Shown here: piece by piece, positions 1 through 11,258 of the stretch
Position numbering within the stretch: position 1 is the first letter of the stretch
Layout: each line of letters opens with the position of its first letter
Origin: Nemertoderma westbladi
Taxonomy: Eukaryota > Xenacoelomorpha > Nemertodermatida > Nemertodermatidae
Length of the DNA stretch: 64,000 bases
Direction of reading: 5' to 3'
Assembly: GCA_032718475.1 (NCBI GenBank)
Contig: JAUCBJ010003340.1
Location: 1-64,000 of the forward strand
The notes under the pieces: model-generated
What the model saw: only the letters and a program-made list of their open reading frames with translations
What the model was told of the DNA's origin: nothing
Database searches by the model: none
Program-made: the position numbers and the translations under genes

Positions 1-2260
1 ATTCGTAAGTGGAAATCATAAAATGCTATTCAATAAATGATTTTTAAGACGGGATTGAAACAGCGAATTAGAGTTCTATTGCAAAAGGAGTTCATCAGGT
101 AGAGAGTTCCAGACATGAGGACCTCGAAAGCTCACGGACCGCTGGGATGAAGTGATATGGAATAGTGGGTGGGAGAGTGAAATCAGATCTGGCAGCAGAT
201 CTGGTGAAATGTGAGTGGACTGTTAGGGTTTTTGAAATAAATTGAATGTTGGTGGGAGTTCGGATGTGGGATATTTATATACTGTTTGAGTGGATGTCGT
301 ACATAAATAAGGCTACTTGATATTCATATAATAAATTGAGGGGTAATATTTTTAACTGTTTATATATTGGTTTAGCAGATTTACGATAGTAGGAGAACTT
401 GATGCAGCGGAGAAATTTATACATTTTTGTTTGCCCATTTTTGTGATTTTTGTCCACAGACTTGTTTAATAACAGTGGGGGCGTTGCCCCAAAGTATAAG
501 ACAGTAATTTACATATGGATGAATAAGGGAAAAATAAAGTGTGCGCAATATATGGAGGGGGAAATGTGGCGCAATTTATAAAATAGTCCTGTGGATCGGG
601 AATTTTTTTTTAAGAAACGTATGAAATATGGGTTTTCCAATTTACATTGTTATAGATCCGTACACCTAATAATTTGGAATCATTACAATTTGAGATTTCA
701 GTGTTATTTATATTAATTTTAGGGTAATTACAAAAATTGATATTTGATTTTGAAAATATAGTGAATTCGGTTTTTTTTGTAATTAATGCGTAAGTGATTA
801 TTTATTAGCAGATTTTGTAATTTATTAAGTTCAGTGTTAGTATAGTTGATTAAAGTGTTTCGATTAGAATGGAAGGAAAATAACGTCGTATCGTCCGCGA
901 GAAGAGAGTGGCTAATAAATTAGTGGCGCCAGGGTGGTCATTGATAAAGAGTAGAAAAAAAAGAGGTGATAAGACAGAACCTAGGGGGACGCCGCAAGCA
1001 ATCGGAAGCAGAGAAGAACAAAAGGAACCAAATGATACGAACTGAGACCTATCGGAAAGGAAGCTTTCTTGAAGTTGAAGCGGCCAACTTCTGATACCGT
1101 AACATTCGAGTTTAGATAAGAGTGTTTTATGGTGAACTGTATCAAAGGCCTTCTGTAAATCAATATAGATTGCGCAGGCTGAGATGTTTGAATCAAGCAG
1201 AAGGTTAATTTTTCTGTTATAGATAAAAGAGCATAGGAGTAGAAGTTTTAGAGCGGAATCCGAATTGAAAATTACTTAAAATATTGTACTTATCGAGGTA
1301 TGACTGTAACTGGGTGTTAATTATTTGTTCGAGTAATTTACTGAGAATAATAGGGAGAAGCGATATAGGGCGATCGTTGTTAGGGTCTGCTGGGTTGTCT
1401 GTTGTACTCTGTATTACTTTAGCAGTTAAATTAGATATTTAGGAAATAACCGAATGAAAAATGCTTAAATTGAAAAGATAAACTTAAATGGTGTGATAAT
1501 GGTTTAGCTTCTAGTTTCAAAGGTTTGGGAGGAAAGGATACATTAGTTGCAGACTTGGAAATTATTTTTAGTATAAGGTATTACAGTATAACTCAACAGG
1601 GGTTGTCTCAATTAAAGATAATGAATTGGGTTTGTTGTGTTTGATATTTCTATTGGGGTGCCGGACTTAGTTGGGAATAGCTGATTGAAGAGACGAGCCG
1701 ATAGTGGAAAAATGTATATTAAAAGTTTCAGCTATTACCGTAGGGTCTGAAATAACTTGAGTATTTGTATTAGTTTTTATAATTAACTGTTTAGGCAAGT
1801 TTAAATTTTTAGATTTATTTAGATCAGTATTTATAATGGATCAAGTTTTTCGAATATTAGAAGCAGAGGCAATAAATTCGTTAGTGTAGTATATTTTTTC
1901 AGCTAGTCTAAGGGATGAAGTGAGGAGTTTGCGGTATGATGTGAAAGATTGTTTGTTAGATACATTAGGGTATTTAACATATGTTCGGTATAATATATCA
2001 TATCTTCCGTTCTAATTGATTTGAGTATGGAAGGGATGATCCAGCCAGGGTTTTATTGGCCGGGTTTTGAGATTAACAACTTTTGATGGAAGAATTTTAC
2101 TGCAAAGTAAAAATTTTGGGGTGGTTGGTTAATTGTAAATCCAAGAATTAGGATTAAGAATATCATTTACAAAAACTTTTTTGTTGAATTTTGAAAAGTC
2201 GTTAATTGAATGGGGTTTAGATTTATTAAAGACGGTAGTCCATGTACTTGAAATATTTTA
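1..2260 (-). pseudogene. Degraded non-LTR retrotransposon (CR1/Jockey-like LINE), 3' part at the window edge
   Basis: The minus strand reads as broken reverse transcriptase in several frames. Near 1380-1230 it gives the finger motif DPNNDRPISLLP followed by a GFR segment; near 1190-960 it gives a palm segment starting AIYIDLQKAFDTV and the GVPLGSVLSPL turn; near 130-70 it gives the C-terminal block HVWNSLPDELL. Near 2060-1990 the linker WIIPSILKSIR is readable. The order of these blocks is that of a LINE ORF2 on the minus strand. Stops and frameshifts are frequent, so no product is expected. The 3' end may lie outside the window. Family assignment rests on the C-terminal VWNSLP block and is approximate. 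Confidence 0.75.
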
Positions 2261-2525
2261 TCAGAAGTACAGTATTATTTTTTCAGAATATTTTATACTC
2301 TAACATTTTGAAAATATTAAGTAAATGACCTAGTTCATTTATTTAATATTTTCAAAATTTCTGTGCAATTATTTGCTTTATCGTTATTTTTGCTTAACTA
2401 AAGTAAAACCGGTAACCTACCTAACTACAGACTCTATATTAATAATAGACCAATAGTTAATATATCTATTAATATTAATATTATTAATAGTTAATATAAT
2501 ATGTAATATCAATTGTTTCATATAA

Positions 2526-3815
2526 CCCTATTAAACCCGGGGGGGGGGGGGCGGGGGGGTCAATATGACCAAATATTGGTTAGTTTTCGAGTTATAGCAC
2601 CATTTTTTAACCCTACTTTTGGCACTTTTTTGAGACTTTTTTGAAAATTTCATTTCATTAAATATGAATTGTAACATCTCTATTTTTGATTTACGCCGGT
2701 TTTTTGGTGTTAGCAATTGGATGGAATTCATATAAATTGATTTAGAAATTTCAAACTTGTTTTTTCCAGCGGGTACCAAATTTTGGTGCCAGCACCAAAT
2801 TTTGAAATATGTCAATTTAGTAAATTGATTGTTTGAAACTTGTTTTTTACTCAATTGGGGTTTTTTGGGGTTCTGGTATCAATGGAATATATACGAGTTG
2901 CACCAAGCGTATCAAACTTGTATTTTTCGGTGCTGTGTGCAAATTTTGGTGCTAGCACGAAATTTTGAAAATCCATTCAATAAATAAAATTGCTTGTGAC
3001 AATTTATTTATGTATTCAATGGAATATATAATTATCCAACTAGACATATCAAACTTGTATTTTTCTGAAGTGGGTGCAAAATGTTGTGCTAGCACCAAAT
3101 TTTGAAAACCATCAAATATATCAATTGATTATGTCACCTTGTTTCTTCCGTTATACGGGTTTGTGAGGGTTCTGAATTCAATGGAATCAGTAAAAATTTC
3201 ATAAGAGTTCTCAAACTTGTATTTTTCGCCAGTGGGTGAAAATTGTTGTGCCAGCACCAAATTTTGGAAAATATGCAAATTGATCGGTAGATAGTATCAC
3301 CTTGTTTCTTGCGTTATACGGGTTTATGAGGGTCCTGAATCCGATGGAATCAATAAAAACAGCACTGGACATCGCAAACTTGTACTTTTTTGTGATTGAT
3401 ACGTGATTGTGATTGATTTAATTTGGTGCTAGCACCAAAATTACGCAAAAAAATACGAGTAGCAATGATCTGGCAAATTAGAAATGTATTCCATTAGAAT
3501 CAGCGCCCAGAAAACCTGAAAATGTGAATTTATTTTGTGTTCAAAATGACAAGTGCTGGTTACTTGTTTTTTTTCATTTTTTTTACTACTTAGAGGACTA
3601 AAACAGCCATTTATTTTGCGCCCCAGAAAACCTGTATTGAAAAACAATTAGCCGAAATTTGCAACTTTCAAAATTTATGAAAATTGTTCACTACTTGTAA
3701 TTTTGGTGCTGCAATAAAACCACCCCAGTTAAAATTTGTACATTTTAGATGGGGGTCAATATTACCCCCCCCCCCCGGTATTTGTACAACATTTTATAGC
3801 CCGGTACTAATAGGG
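2526..3815. mobile_element. piggyBac-type MITE, copy 1 (1290 bp)
   Basis: Ends are CCCTATTA and TAATAGGG in inverted orientation. The right end is followed by TTAA (3816-3819); the left flank is ATAA, probably a mutated TTAA. TTAA duplication and CCC-starting TIRs are hallmarks of the piggyBac superfamily. Just inside both ends lie long G or C runs (about 2539-2558 and 3764-3776). The interior has no coding capacity but repeats a palindromic block of the form TTTGGTGCTAGCACCAAATT at about 2777, 2940, 3077, 3240 and 3421. Two related elements lie at 17521-17996 and 28160-29417. Confidence 0.8.
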
Positions 3816-3819
3816 TTAA

Positions 3820-4690
3820 AATGTGTGGCGAGCCACGAAATAGCGAAGTCATGGTGAAGTCTTAGCGATCTGATACTGTCGTGTCAGTTCTGAGACCCTC
3901 TTAGTGATGTACTGTATTTATATGTACGTACAGTGTATGTTCACTGGCCGAAATGGCAAGGATGCACATTTAGTTTAATGAACATTTGTCAACACGTATA
4001 AAATGATTTGTTCTCTAATGAAAACTAAAATATTTACAATTTTAGTTCACTATGATAAATATAGGGGAAGAAAGTTTGAAAAATTTTGTTAGGCGACACT
4101 CTGCATTCTTTTTGGATATGCCAATCCTACAGCCATCTGGTGAAGCATAACTCTGAGAGTCAACCGATTCATAAAAGTATCACAAGGGTATAATACAGGT
4201 GATCACTAGGGAATAATTTTACAGTATAAAAAATCTTTATATCCTTAAAATATTCAATATTCTAATAAAAAATCCTTATTATTCTTAATAAATCTAATAT
4301 TTTAAAGATCCGTAGTGTTTTGCTGAAAAGGATTATCGCATTATTGAATTATCCTTCAAGCTGTCTGATCCTTAAGTTTATGTAACTCATGGTATGATGA
4401 AATTCGCATTTCAGTATTCTATAAGTATCAGCAATCTGTCTGTCGTCTTTCGGCTCCTTTTCAAATAGGTTTCCTTCTCAAATCGCACTGTACCAACATA
4501 TGTTCATTGCTGATAGGCAGGTTCGTTTACAGCAATTACAGTAGGCCCTACCTCTACACCGACACCACATAAAATAAATGTAACAAGTAGATCATTCAAT
4601 TTACAAAGAATTTGAAATATTTAAAAGATTTCTATCATTTTGTCAATTTTCAATCTTTAGTTTCAATATTTTGTTGCATTTGAAGTTCTT
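3820..4690. other. Intergenic, no recognised gene
   Basis: AT-rich sequence between the first MITE and Cys-rich gene 1. I see no ORF with family resemblance and no clear terminal repeats. The proximal part (4560-4700) would be the 3' UTR of the minus-strand gene, but I could not place a convincing poly(A) signal. Confidence 0.5.
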
Positions 4691-4707
4691 TGAATACTTT
4701 ATGGTCT

Positions 4708-5853
4708 CTAATAAAGTCCTCCTGCAATGAGACTAATAAGGACCGTAATCGCATCCCAGGTTGTTACGACGTGGTTGGAGCTGCTCTCTGTAACCAAGGT
4801 GGTTACAGTGTTGTCCACTGTGGTCGTGGATTGGATGTTGACGACTCTTTCTTTCCAAACAATTGGAGGACACGAGCCATCACAACATCTAAGCTGACAC
4901 GCTTCATATACCACTCTCACGTCTGTCTTCAGTATATTCACAAGAGCTAACAATCTCACCTGAAAGCAATAGGCGTAACCAGGAACGTACTTAGGGCACT
5001 TGCCCGAACCAGAAACTCCAGATAAAGGTCAGCTTTCAAGCTCGTTAGGCAATCTTCAATAAGAAAATTGCTAAACAATAAAATTGAGAAAACATTGTGA
5101 GACAAGACTAAGACCAGCAGAGCTGATACTCTACTATATAGATGTTACAATGTTGGAATATTTCAAAGAAGTTTTAAATATTTTTCACTAGACCGCTCGT
5201 ATTAATAGTTCCGATTATGCAGCATGTGTAGTGACACATTACTGGCAGATGGTTAGACACCTCCCTTCTTATAATTATTGATCTTGACTTTGTTCTTATT
5301 ATCTCTTCATATTCTTATACTTGATCTCACATAGAAATCGCCTTTAAGTATGAAAAACGCCTTATTATAAAACATTGCTCAAATAGAGCAATTAAAAAAG
5401 TAACAATTTATGTCTCGTTTCATACTAAATGCCCAGTCCTGGCTACGCCCATGCCTGGTAGTCGTCGCTATTCTCTTCAGCAGCATCACGGAGAACAACC
5501 TGCAAGTAATAAATACATGCATCTTCGATAAGCGGGACACAGCGATTAACGGAGTTGACCCTGTAGCATGTAGGAGCATGATACTCAATGGTGGTCTCAC
5601 CGTAGCCATCCAAATATCCAGTAGCGATGTATGATAACATCGAGCATTTCAAACAACCACTTATAAAGGTTGTCTCGTTTTGGCGGATTAGTTGTTTGTT
5701 ATTTTCTGACAACTTCTCTAATTTGTCTTGATATGCATCTTTTATGTCTTCGCTGTCTGATGAAACTGTCCACTTCCCTCCACTTGGGCAGGTAAAGTTG
5801 GATGTGGCCCTTGTTATGTGGAAAGTTATTAATAGAGTGGAGATAAGTTGCAT
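4708..5853 (-). CDS. Secreted ten-cysteine protein with hydrophobic C-terminus, paralogue 1 (two exons)
   Basis: Exon 1 is 5853 down to 5455 (133 codons) and exon 2 is 4959 down to 4708 (83 codons plus stop), giving 216 residues. The junction is CAG|GC at the donor and TTTCAG|GTG at the acceptor, a GC-AG intron. Joined there, the protein aligns without a gap at that point to the uninterrupted paralogue at 22995-23663. Visible parts are an N-terminal signal peptide (MQLISTLLITFHITRATS), a Cys-rich domain with the order C, CxxC, C, C, C, C-x3-CC-x3-C, a Thr/Ser-rich stretch, and a hydrophobic tail TVLISLIAGG that would suit a GPI-attachment signal or a membrane segment. The C-terminal CC-x3-C block faintly recalls Ly6/uPAR domains, but I do not claim that family. 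Function is unknown; a cell-surface or secreted role is inferred. Confidence 0.75.
4960..5454 (-). other. GC-AG intron of paralogue 1 carrying TIR ends
   Basis: Read on the minus strand the intron opens GCATGGGCGTAGCCAGGA and closes TCCTGGTTACGCCTATTGC before the TTTCAG acceptor. The inner parts are inverted copies of GGCGTARCCAGGA. Only about 4 bases at the 5' side and 11 at the 3' side lie outside these inverted ends, so the intron is almost entirely a small TIR element of roughly 480 bp with no coding capacity. The equivalent position in paralogue 2 (minus strand, near 23252) has no intron. Either the element landed in a tiny pre-existing intron or it brought the intron with it. Confidence 0.6.
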
Positions 5854-5913
5854 GTTATAATGTTATAACGATTAGATTCTGATTTCTGTAGTATTCTCCT
5901 GTATTAGTATTTG

Positions 5914-6110
5914 CAGGATTCAGTTATTAATGAGTTAACAGTTAAAGGAGTTATCAGTTAAATTATTAACTGTATGTTTTGTATTATCACCAAAACTAAA
6001 AGAGTAAATACAGGATTCTGAGTTATTAATGAGTTAAGAGGAGTTATCAGTTAAATAATTTACTTAATGTATATTTTGTATTCTCACCGAGACTAAAAGA
6101 GGAAAGAGTT
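5914..6110. repeat. Two tandem copies of a 97-bp unit upstream of paralogue 1
   Basis: A unit beginning CAGGATTC and continuing GAGTTATTAATGAGTTA and AGGAGTTATCAGTTAAAT starts at 5914 and again at 6011. It lies about 60 bases 5' of the start codon of the minus-strand gene. A single partial unit with CAGGATTC and GAGTTATTAAT occurs 34 bases upstream of paralogue 2 (from 23697), so this is shared 5' flanking or 5' UTR sequence of the gene family, duplicated here. Confidence 0.65.
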
Positions 6111-7070
6111 CTTAATAACAAGCAATGAAAGCAAGCATATATATACTAACAATACATCCACACCACAACACACTAATATTTATACCACTCTACAACAACA
6201 TTGAAGAGATAAGTAAAGGTGACTATGGGAGATGTTATAAAAGTACTATTTTTTATCACTTGAGTCTTACACCACACTAATTACAAAAAGCATTCCTCAT
6301 TAATGTTCTGATTCTATGTTTTTGTATTTAGTGGGGTGTAAGAATCAAACGTGATAAAAAAAACCATTACTTTGATTATCTACAACAACATGTCAGACTT
6401 GATATTAAAAGGTTTCTCCCCTTTCTGGGTAGTGAAGAAACTACTGTAGAACATTGCATTTACTATAAGCATAGTAAGCCATTTAATAGCCACTTCTTTT
6501 TTAAATAACCCAATTAAGGAAGCATGATATTTGCAATTTGCAATATATAAAATTTCACTATTTTTACCTGAACCTAGCAATTGAAATTAATGAATTTAAT
6601 TTAATTTATGGGTGAAATAATTCCTATAATATTCCCGGCTTTCAAATTATATAAAATATATTCACAATCACTGAGAATCATATTCATCGAGCAATCATCG
6701 GAGCAACAGTTACTGGGATGTGATACTTTTAAACAGCCAATGCAATGGCGGTATATTGTTATAATTTGTTTAAAAATAGTTAATTTCATCTGTATTACTT
6801 ATAAATATCTTAAAGATCAGGAAATATGAGGAAATGGTAGAGCGAGGCTACCACTTCTATGCTGTTGTCTTTGAGACTTTCTGTCGACCTGCCCTGAGGC
6901 GGCTGCGTTTCTAAAGTTTTCTACGTTTCAAACAACACGTGATAGACTACTATATTGAATATTTTGGCTCTATATATATATATTTTTTTTAAATTAATTA
7001 ATTTTTGCTGTTTCATTATCATTTATTATTAATTAACTTCTAAAATGACTTTACTGTTTTATATGTTATA
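6111..7070. other. AT-rich intergenic sequence
   Basis: No coding resemblance and no terminal repeats found. A short near-inverted pair occurs around 6236-6268 and 6330-6366 (AAAAGTACTATTTTTTATCA against TGATAAAAAAAACCATTACTTT), both next to a TCTTACACC or GGTGTAAGA segment; it could be a small foldback of about 130 bp. Confidence 0.4.
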
Positions 7071-7071
7071 G

Positions 7072-7400
7072 TACATTATGATAATGCTCTCCATAGCGAA
7101 AAATATCAAACCGCCCCTATTGGGGCTCGAACCCGGGCCTTTCTCTACTCATAATAAACTACAGCGTTATTTCCGTGCTCTGCCAGAAATGGCAACCATG
7201 CTTCAAAGAATAACTATTATACAGTGTTGTAGAAACCACTGTAACCCCGTATCGCTTTCTATAACACTGTATAATAGTTATTCTTTGAGGCATGGTTGCC
7301 ATGTCTGGCAGAGCATGGGAATAACGCTGTACTTTTCTTTGAGTAGAGAAGATTCGCCCTCACCCACCCCACAACAATTCATTCATAATTTACTTTACTG
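7072..7400 (-). mobile_element. tRNA-derived SINE interrupted by a foldback
   Basis: The minus strand carries the B-box-like GGTTCGAGCCCC class sequence, here CGGGTTCGAGCCCCAATAG, followed by the tail GATATTTTTCGCTATGGAGA. The same tail and head flank a fuller copy at 36615-36785. The distal part near 7375 matches the head of that copy (GAATTGTTGTGGGGTG). The middle of the tRNA-like body is missing and is replaced by the inverted repeat at 7141-7351. Confidence 0.65.
7141..7351. repeat. Long hairpin, arms about 90 bp
   Basis: Left arm about 7141-7232 and right arm about 7256-7351 are near-perfect inverted copies; both contain CAAAGAATAACTATTATACA or its complement and ATGGCAACCATG or ATGGTTGCCAT. 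The loop is about 23 bases. It lies within a SINE copy. It might be a small foldback element or a hairpin RNA source. Confidence 0.8.
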
Positions 7401-7434
7401 TTTTCACAAGAGCGGAGTAGGAAATACAATTTAG

Positions 7435-8570
7435 TTTGTAACTTAGTAATATATTTTAAGGAATACATGACCAATTAGAATAAACAATAACAGCGCAAAG
7501 AATGATAAACGCAATAATGCGATCTGCATAATTGTGTAGATTGTACTGTACTTGTGTGTCAGTAGATTGTGTATCCCGTGGGGCAACAACTGTTACCGGA
7601 GGAATATTACACCATTGTTATTCTGAGGAATTTAATTAACAACATAATGATTATCGACACGACTCTGTACACTGTACAATACATCAACCCAAACTGTGGC
7701 AATGACGTTATTGTGTAACTGTGTTCCTATTTCTTAGTATGCATACAGTAGAGGCCTATGGATATGATGAGATAGGTCATGGTAAACAAACCTATTGGCC
7801 TACCGAATACTGACCTTCTAAGTATTATTATAATTGTCACATCATTGTAAAGGAATTATCGTACCTTCAGTAAGATAAGCTCCTAAACGTCTTTTTAAAA
7901 TAATTACAAGTGCTAACACACTTCGTTTACTGTTTTGGTTTCTCGGTCAAGCAGAATGACTTGAAACTAGCTCGCATAAAACACAGCCCTTCAACGACTT
8001 GTTACTTACGGACTTCGACAACCCTTTCAAGATAGTACAAAAACACAGTGATTTCTATTTTCCAGATGTTATTAATGTCTTCCTTGGAATAAAAATAGTG
8101 TACAGTACATACCACCATAGAAAAACCTTTGGGAAGAGGGAAAAAGATAAACTGTGTGTGGGGTGTTTTGGGTCCGTTAGGATCCAAAGTTTTTAGTTGT
8201 GTTTTTAGTCGTAATAAACTGGGTGCGGCTCCATGCTATTGGAAAACTTGGCAAAAGTGCAAACACCAGGTTACTTTCAGTGTCCAAACGGGTGTGGGAC
8301 CGATTGGACGCAGGAAGTTAGCTGCTACTTGGTCTTACGACTCAGCAGCTTGACCAGAGGTCAAGCACTACCATAAACTGACATGGTCTTACCCGGGGGT
8401 GGCTGCTACTTTGTCCTACGACTCAAAGGTCTGACTGAGGTCGCGCCGAGGAGCCTGCGGGCAGAGTGCGCAAGCACTAGAGGGCTAGTTGGCCAAAGCT
8501 CTGTCTCAGTGGGAACTACCCATGCTCCTAAGCTCCACCGATACTAGGCGAAGCAAACAAGCAAGCGAAT
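7435..8570. other. Intergenic, no recognised gene
   Basis: AT-rich up to about 8130, then more GC-rich with a short direct repeat: GCTGCTACTTGGTCTTACGA near 8320 and GCTGCTACTTTGTCCTACGA near 8402. The second half could be the 5' part of the RTE-like LINE that becomes recognisable at 8575, but I could not confirm it in any frame. Confidence 0.4.
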
Positions 8571-9073
8571 CAACTATAACCGGGAGAAATTAAGTACTGA
8601 CAATGCAGTAATGGATGCTTACACAGTAGAAGTTCAAAACCACTTTGAAGTACTTCAGTCAATGGATGAAGACCAGTCTACTAAAGCTTCTAGTTCCGAA
8701 GAACGTGTTGGAAATGGAAAGATCACTTCAGCAACTTGTTTGGGCAGCCACCAAACATTGAGGTCAGCCCTACAAGGAAAATATATGACAAGACGCTACC
8801 TATAGAAACAGGGGACTTCGCACCTGCCGAACTCCAAAGAAGCATTAAAAGCATGTCCAATCATAAAGCGAGTGGATTAGATGAAATCCCTGCAGATGTA
8901 TGGAAAACAGGAGTGCTAAACAGACCATTATTGAATGTTTGCAACCGGATGCAGAAAGGGAAAAAGTCACCACCAATTTGGACTAAGGATCAACTAAAGC
9001 CTCTCCCTAAGAAGGGAGACCTTGGTGTACCAACAAACTATCATGTGATCTGTCTGTTTGTGGTAGCTGCCAA

Positions 9074-11258
9074 CAGTGCCGGATTAAGCTGTGGCCCTAA
9101 GGCACATTTTAGTAATTTCCAAATATGGCCCGAAAATTGATATTTTTCCGCAAACCCTTTCAAAAGAAAAAGCTGCTAAAAACAACTGAAATTGTGAAAA
9201 TGTTGCGAAGGAAATATAAAGTATTTTCGTTGGATGACTGCGTGCAAATAAGTACTAAGTACTATTTTGTGATAGACAAAGTGTAGCAGTTACAAAATCG
9301 GTTCTAGAAGATCCAAATGGCCATGTTTTACAAACCAATATTCACGATTGTAGCCCTAAAGATGCTAAACATTTTGGTATATGTTTAATGGAAATTGAGT
9401 AAAAAATAAAAAAGTAGTAGGGAATTTAGTGATGAAAAAAGTCAAAATCGACAAACTGATAAAAAGGTTGTTTTATACAGAGAGGCATAAATATCAGCAA
9501 TATATTATGTTGTTGAAAAGAGCAGTTTTGAGGTCCAAAAATAATACAATGTTGAAAACCGTATGAAGCCCTTCTTTCAAAGAGCAAAAAATTGTGTAAA
9601 TTTTCGAAAATTTCATTTCTGTAGGGGTTATAACGAGCCCCCTTAAGGGGGCCCGTTCACCGAGAAGGGTAAAATTTGGACGATTTTTATTTTTAATTTT
9701 ATCCAATACATAATTTTACGGTGATTTTAATGGTAAAATCTGCATTGCTATAAGACTTTTAGTTTTTGAAATACAGCTATTTAAATATTCCACTAATTTA
9801 ATAAAATTATTAGTTAATATAATAAATATATTTAAATAACTAAATATATCTATAATTCTTCACTATTTTCTAATTATCACTGCAGAAATGGACTCAGCGT
9901 AATTTTTAGACCTTAGAACATGTCTTAATTATCGATTATAACCAATTGGTTATTGATTATTGACAATAAATAATAACCAATAGGAGATGGTTTTGCGCGA
10001 AATTCAAACTCAAATGTTTACCTGCATTTTTCTCAAATGTGCTTATTTTTTACTAAAAATCTATCTCCTTCGCCATTTCTTAACGGATTTCAATTTTTTT
10101 GTGGGAGGTTGTAGCTGAGGATTGTGTCTACAGAATGATGGGCCGGATTTTCAAAATTTTGCCTCAGTCAGAAGTTATGACGTCATCAATCTTATTTTTT
10201 CGAAAAAAACAAAATTTTATGAAAAAATGACATTTGTGACGTCATAACTTTTGATTGCAGCAAAATTTTGAAAATTATTTATATTATTTACATTATTCTG
10301 TAGACACAATCTTTACCGACTAACAGACTTCATTAGATATTAGATAAACTGTATTAGATAAAATTAAAAATAAAAAACGTCAAAATTTTACCCTTCTCGG
10401 TGAACCCGGCTTTACAGGACTTGCTGTGAAATATAACACACCAAAAGTGTGCACTTGTGCAAAGATATAATATTTCTGATCTAGATTTGGACTTACTGAG
10501 AAAGTAATGTTCTTCGATAAGAGAACTGTCTCGGAAATAAGCACTTTTTGTGACTAATTTTAATTTACCCAAATTCAATTACAGTATGCTGTCCGAGAGT
10601 TTTAGGTTTTGCAGGAATTGCACCTAAAATGCCATCGAATGCAAAATTAAATACACGAGGGCAGAACATCTGAATTTCGGTTAAATTAAATTGCAGTATA
10701 GTGACAAGAAGTTATTTCTGACACGTTTTTTTTTTTATCAACAACTATTTTATCTACAACTAATTTATTTGTTTTATCTATTAGGGCCTATATTTATAAA
10801 ACTCGTTTCCGGTAAAAAAAATTAATTTCTCACTACCATCTCCAGGCCGTACATTTACGACCTTGATTTACGATATACAGTATTTCCAGTTGTCACCACG
10901 TCATTATTTAGTTGTTCTAGAAAGTTTTAAGTACATAACTACAAATAATTCCCCACAAATAAATAAAATTAAATTCTCAATTGTTCATAATTAGCACTTT
11001 AAAGTTTTACTGCCCATGTTGTATTATTTCCCTGCCATCAGGTCTTGAACTAATAACACAAGCAGCAGTCGGTCGATTGAGCTACAATTTTGCAATTTCT
11101 ACCACAATTTCTACCACTAACTCGAAGTAGTCGAAAGATTCACTTTTGTTCTGTTTTCTAGAAATTTTTGTGAGAAAAAATGTGGACTTTTCAGATAAAA
11201 ATATTTTTTTTCACAGGAATGACTCGCTGAGAAAAAATGGCCCGTTAATCCGGCACTG
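9074..11258. mobile_element. hAT-like non-autonomous element (2185 bp) inside the RTE LINE
   Basis: The ends are CAGTGCCGGATTAA and TTAATCCGGCACTG, flanked by the exact 8-bp duplication GCTGCCAA (9066-9073 and 11259-11266). An 8-bp target duplication and a CAGTG start are characteristic of hAT transposons. Outside the element the LINE sequence is continuous. No transposase-like ORF was found, so it depends on a partner or is a decayed copy. A segment at 9345-9525 recurs in inverted orientation at 24436-24625. A smaller TIR element (9645-10412) is nested inside. Confidence 0.8.
9645..10412. mobile_element. Nested MITE with about 57-bp TIRs
   Basis: The left end has GTTCACCGAGAAGGGTAAAA and continues into a T-rich stretch; the right end carries the inverted copy (TTTTACCCTTCTCGGTGAAC). 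The homology runs about 57 bases on each side. Inside, 10118-10312 forms a second inverted repeat (GATTGTGTCTACAGAAT against ATTCTGTAGACACAATC, with TGACGTCAT in both halves). A 16-base palindrome GCCCCCTTAAGGGGGC sits beside the left end. Target duplication not resolved. Confidence 0.7.

Noticed and set aside
981-1196. Minus-strand frame of 71 codons
   Set aside because: Wrong frame across LINE reverse transcriptase; the matching residues are in another frame.
4690-4950. Plus-strand frame of 86 codons
   Set aside because: Antisense shadow of exon 2 of Cys-rich gene 1.
10180-10250. Two TGACGTCA sites as a regulatory region
   Set aside because: They are mirrored parts of the nested MITE's inner inverted repeat, not next to any gene.
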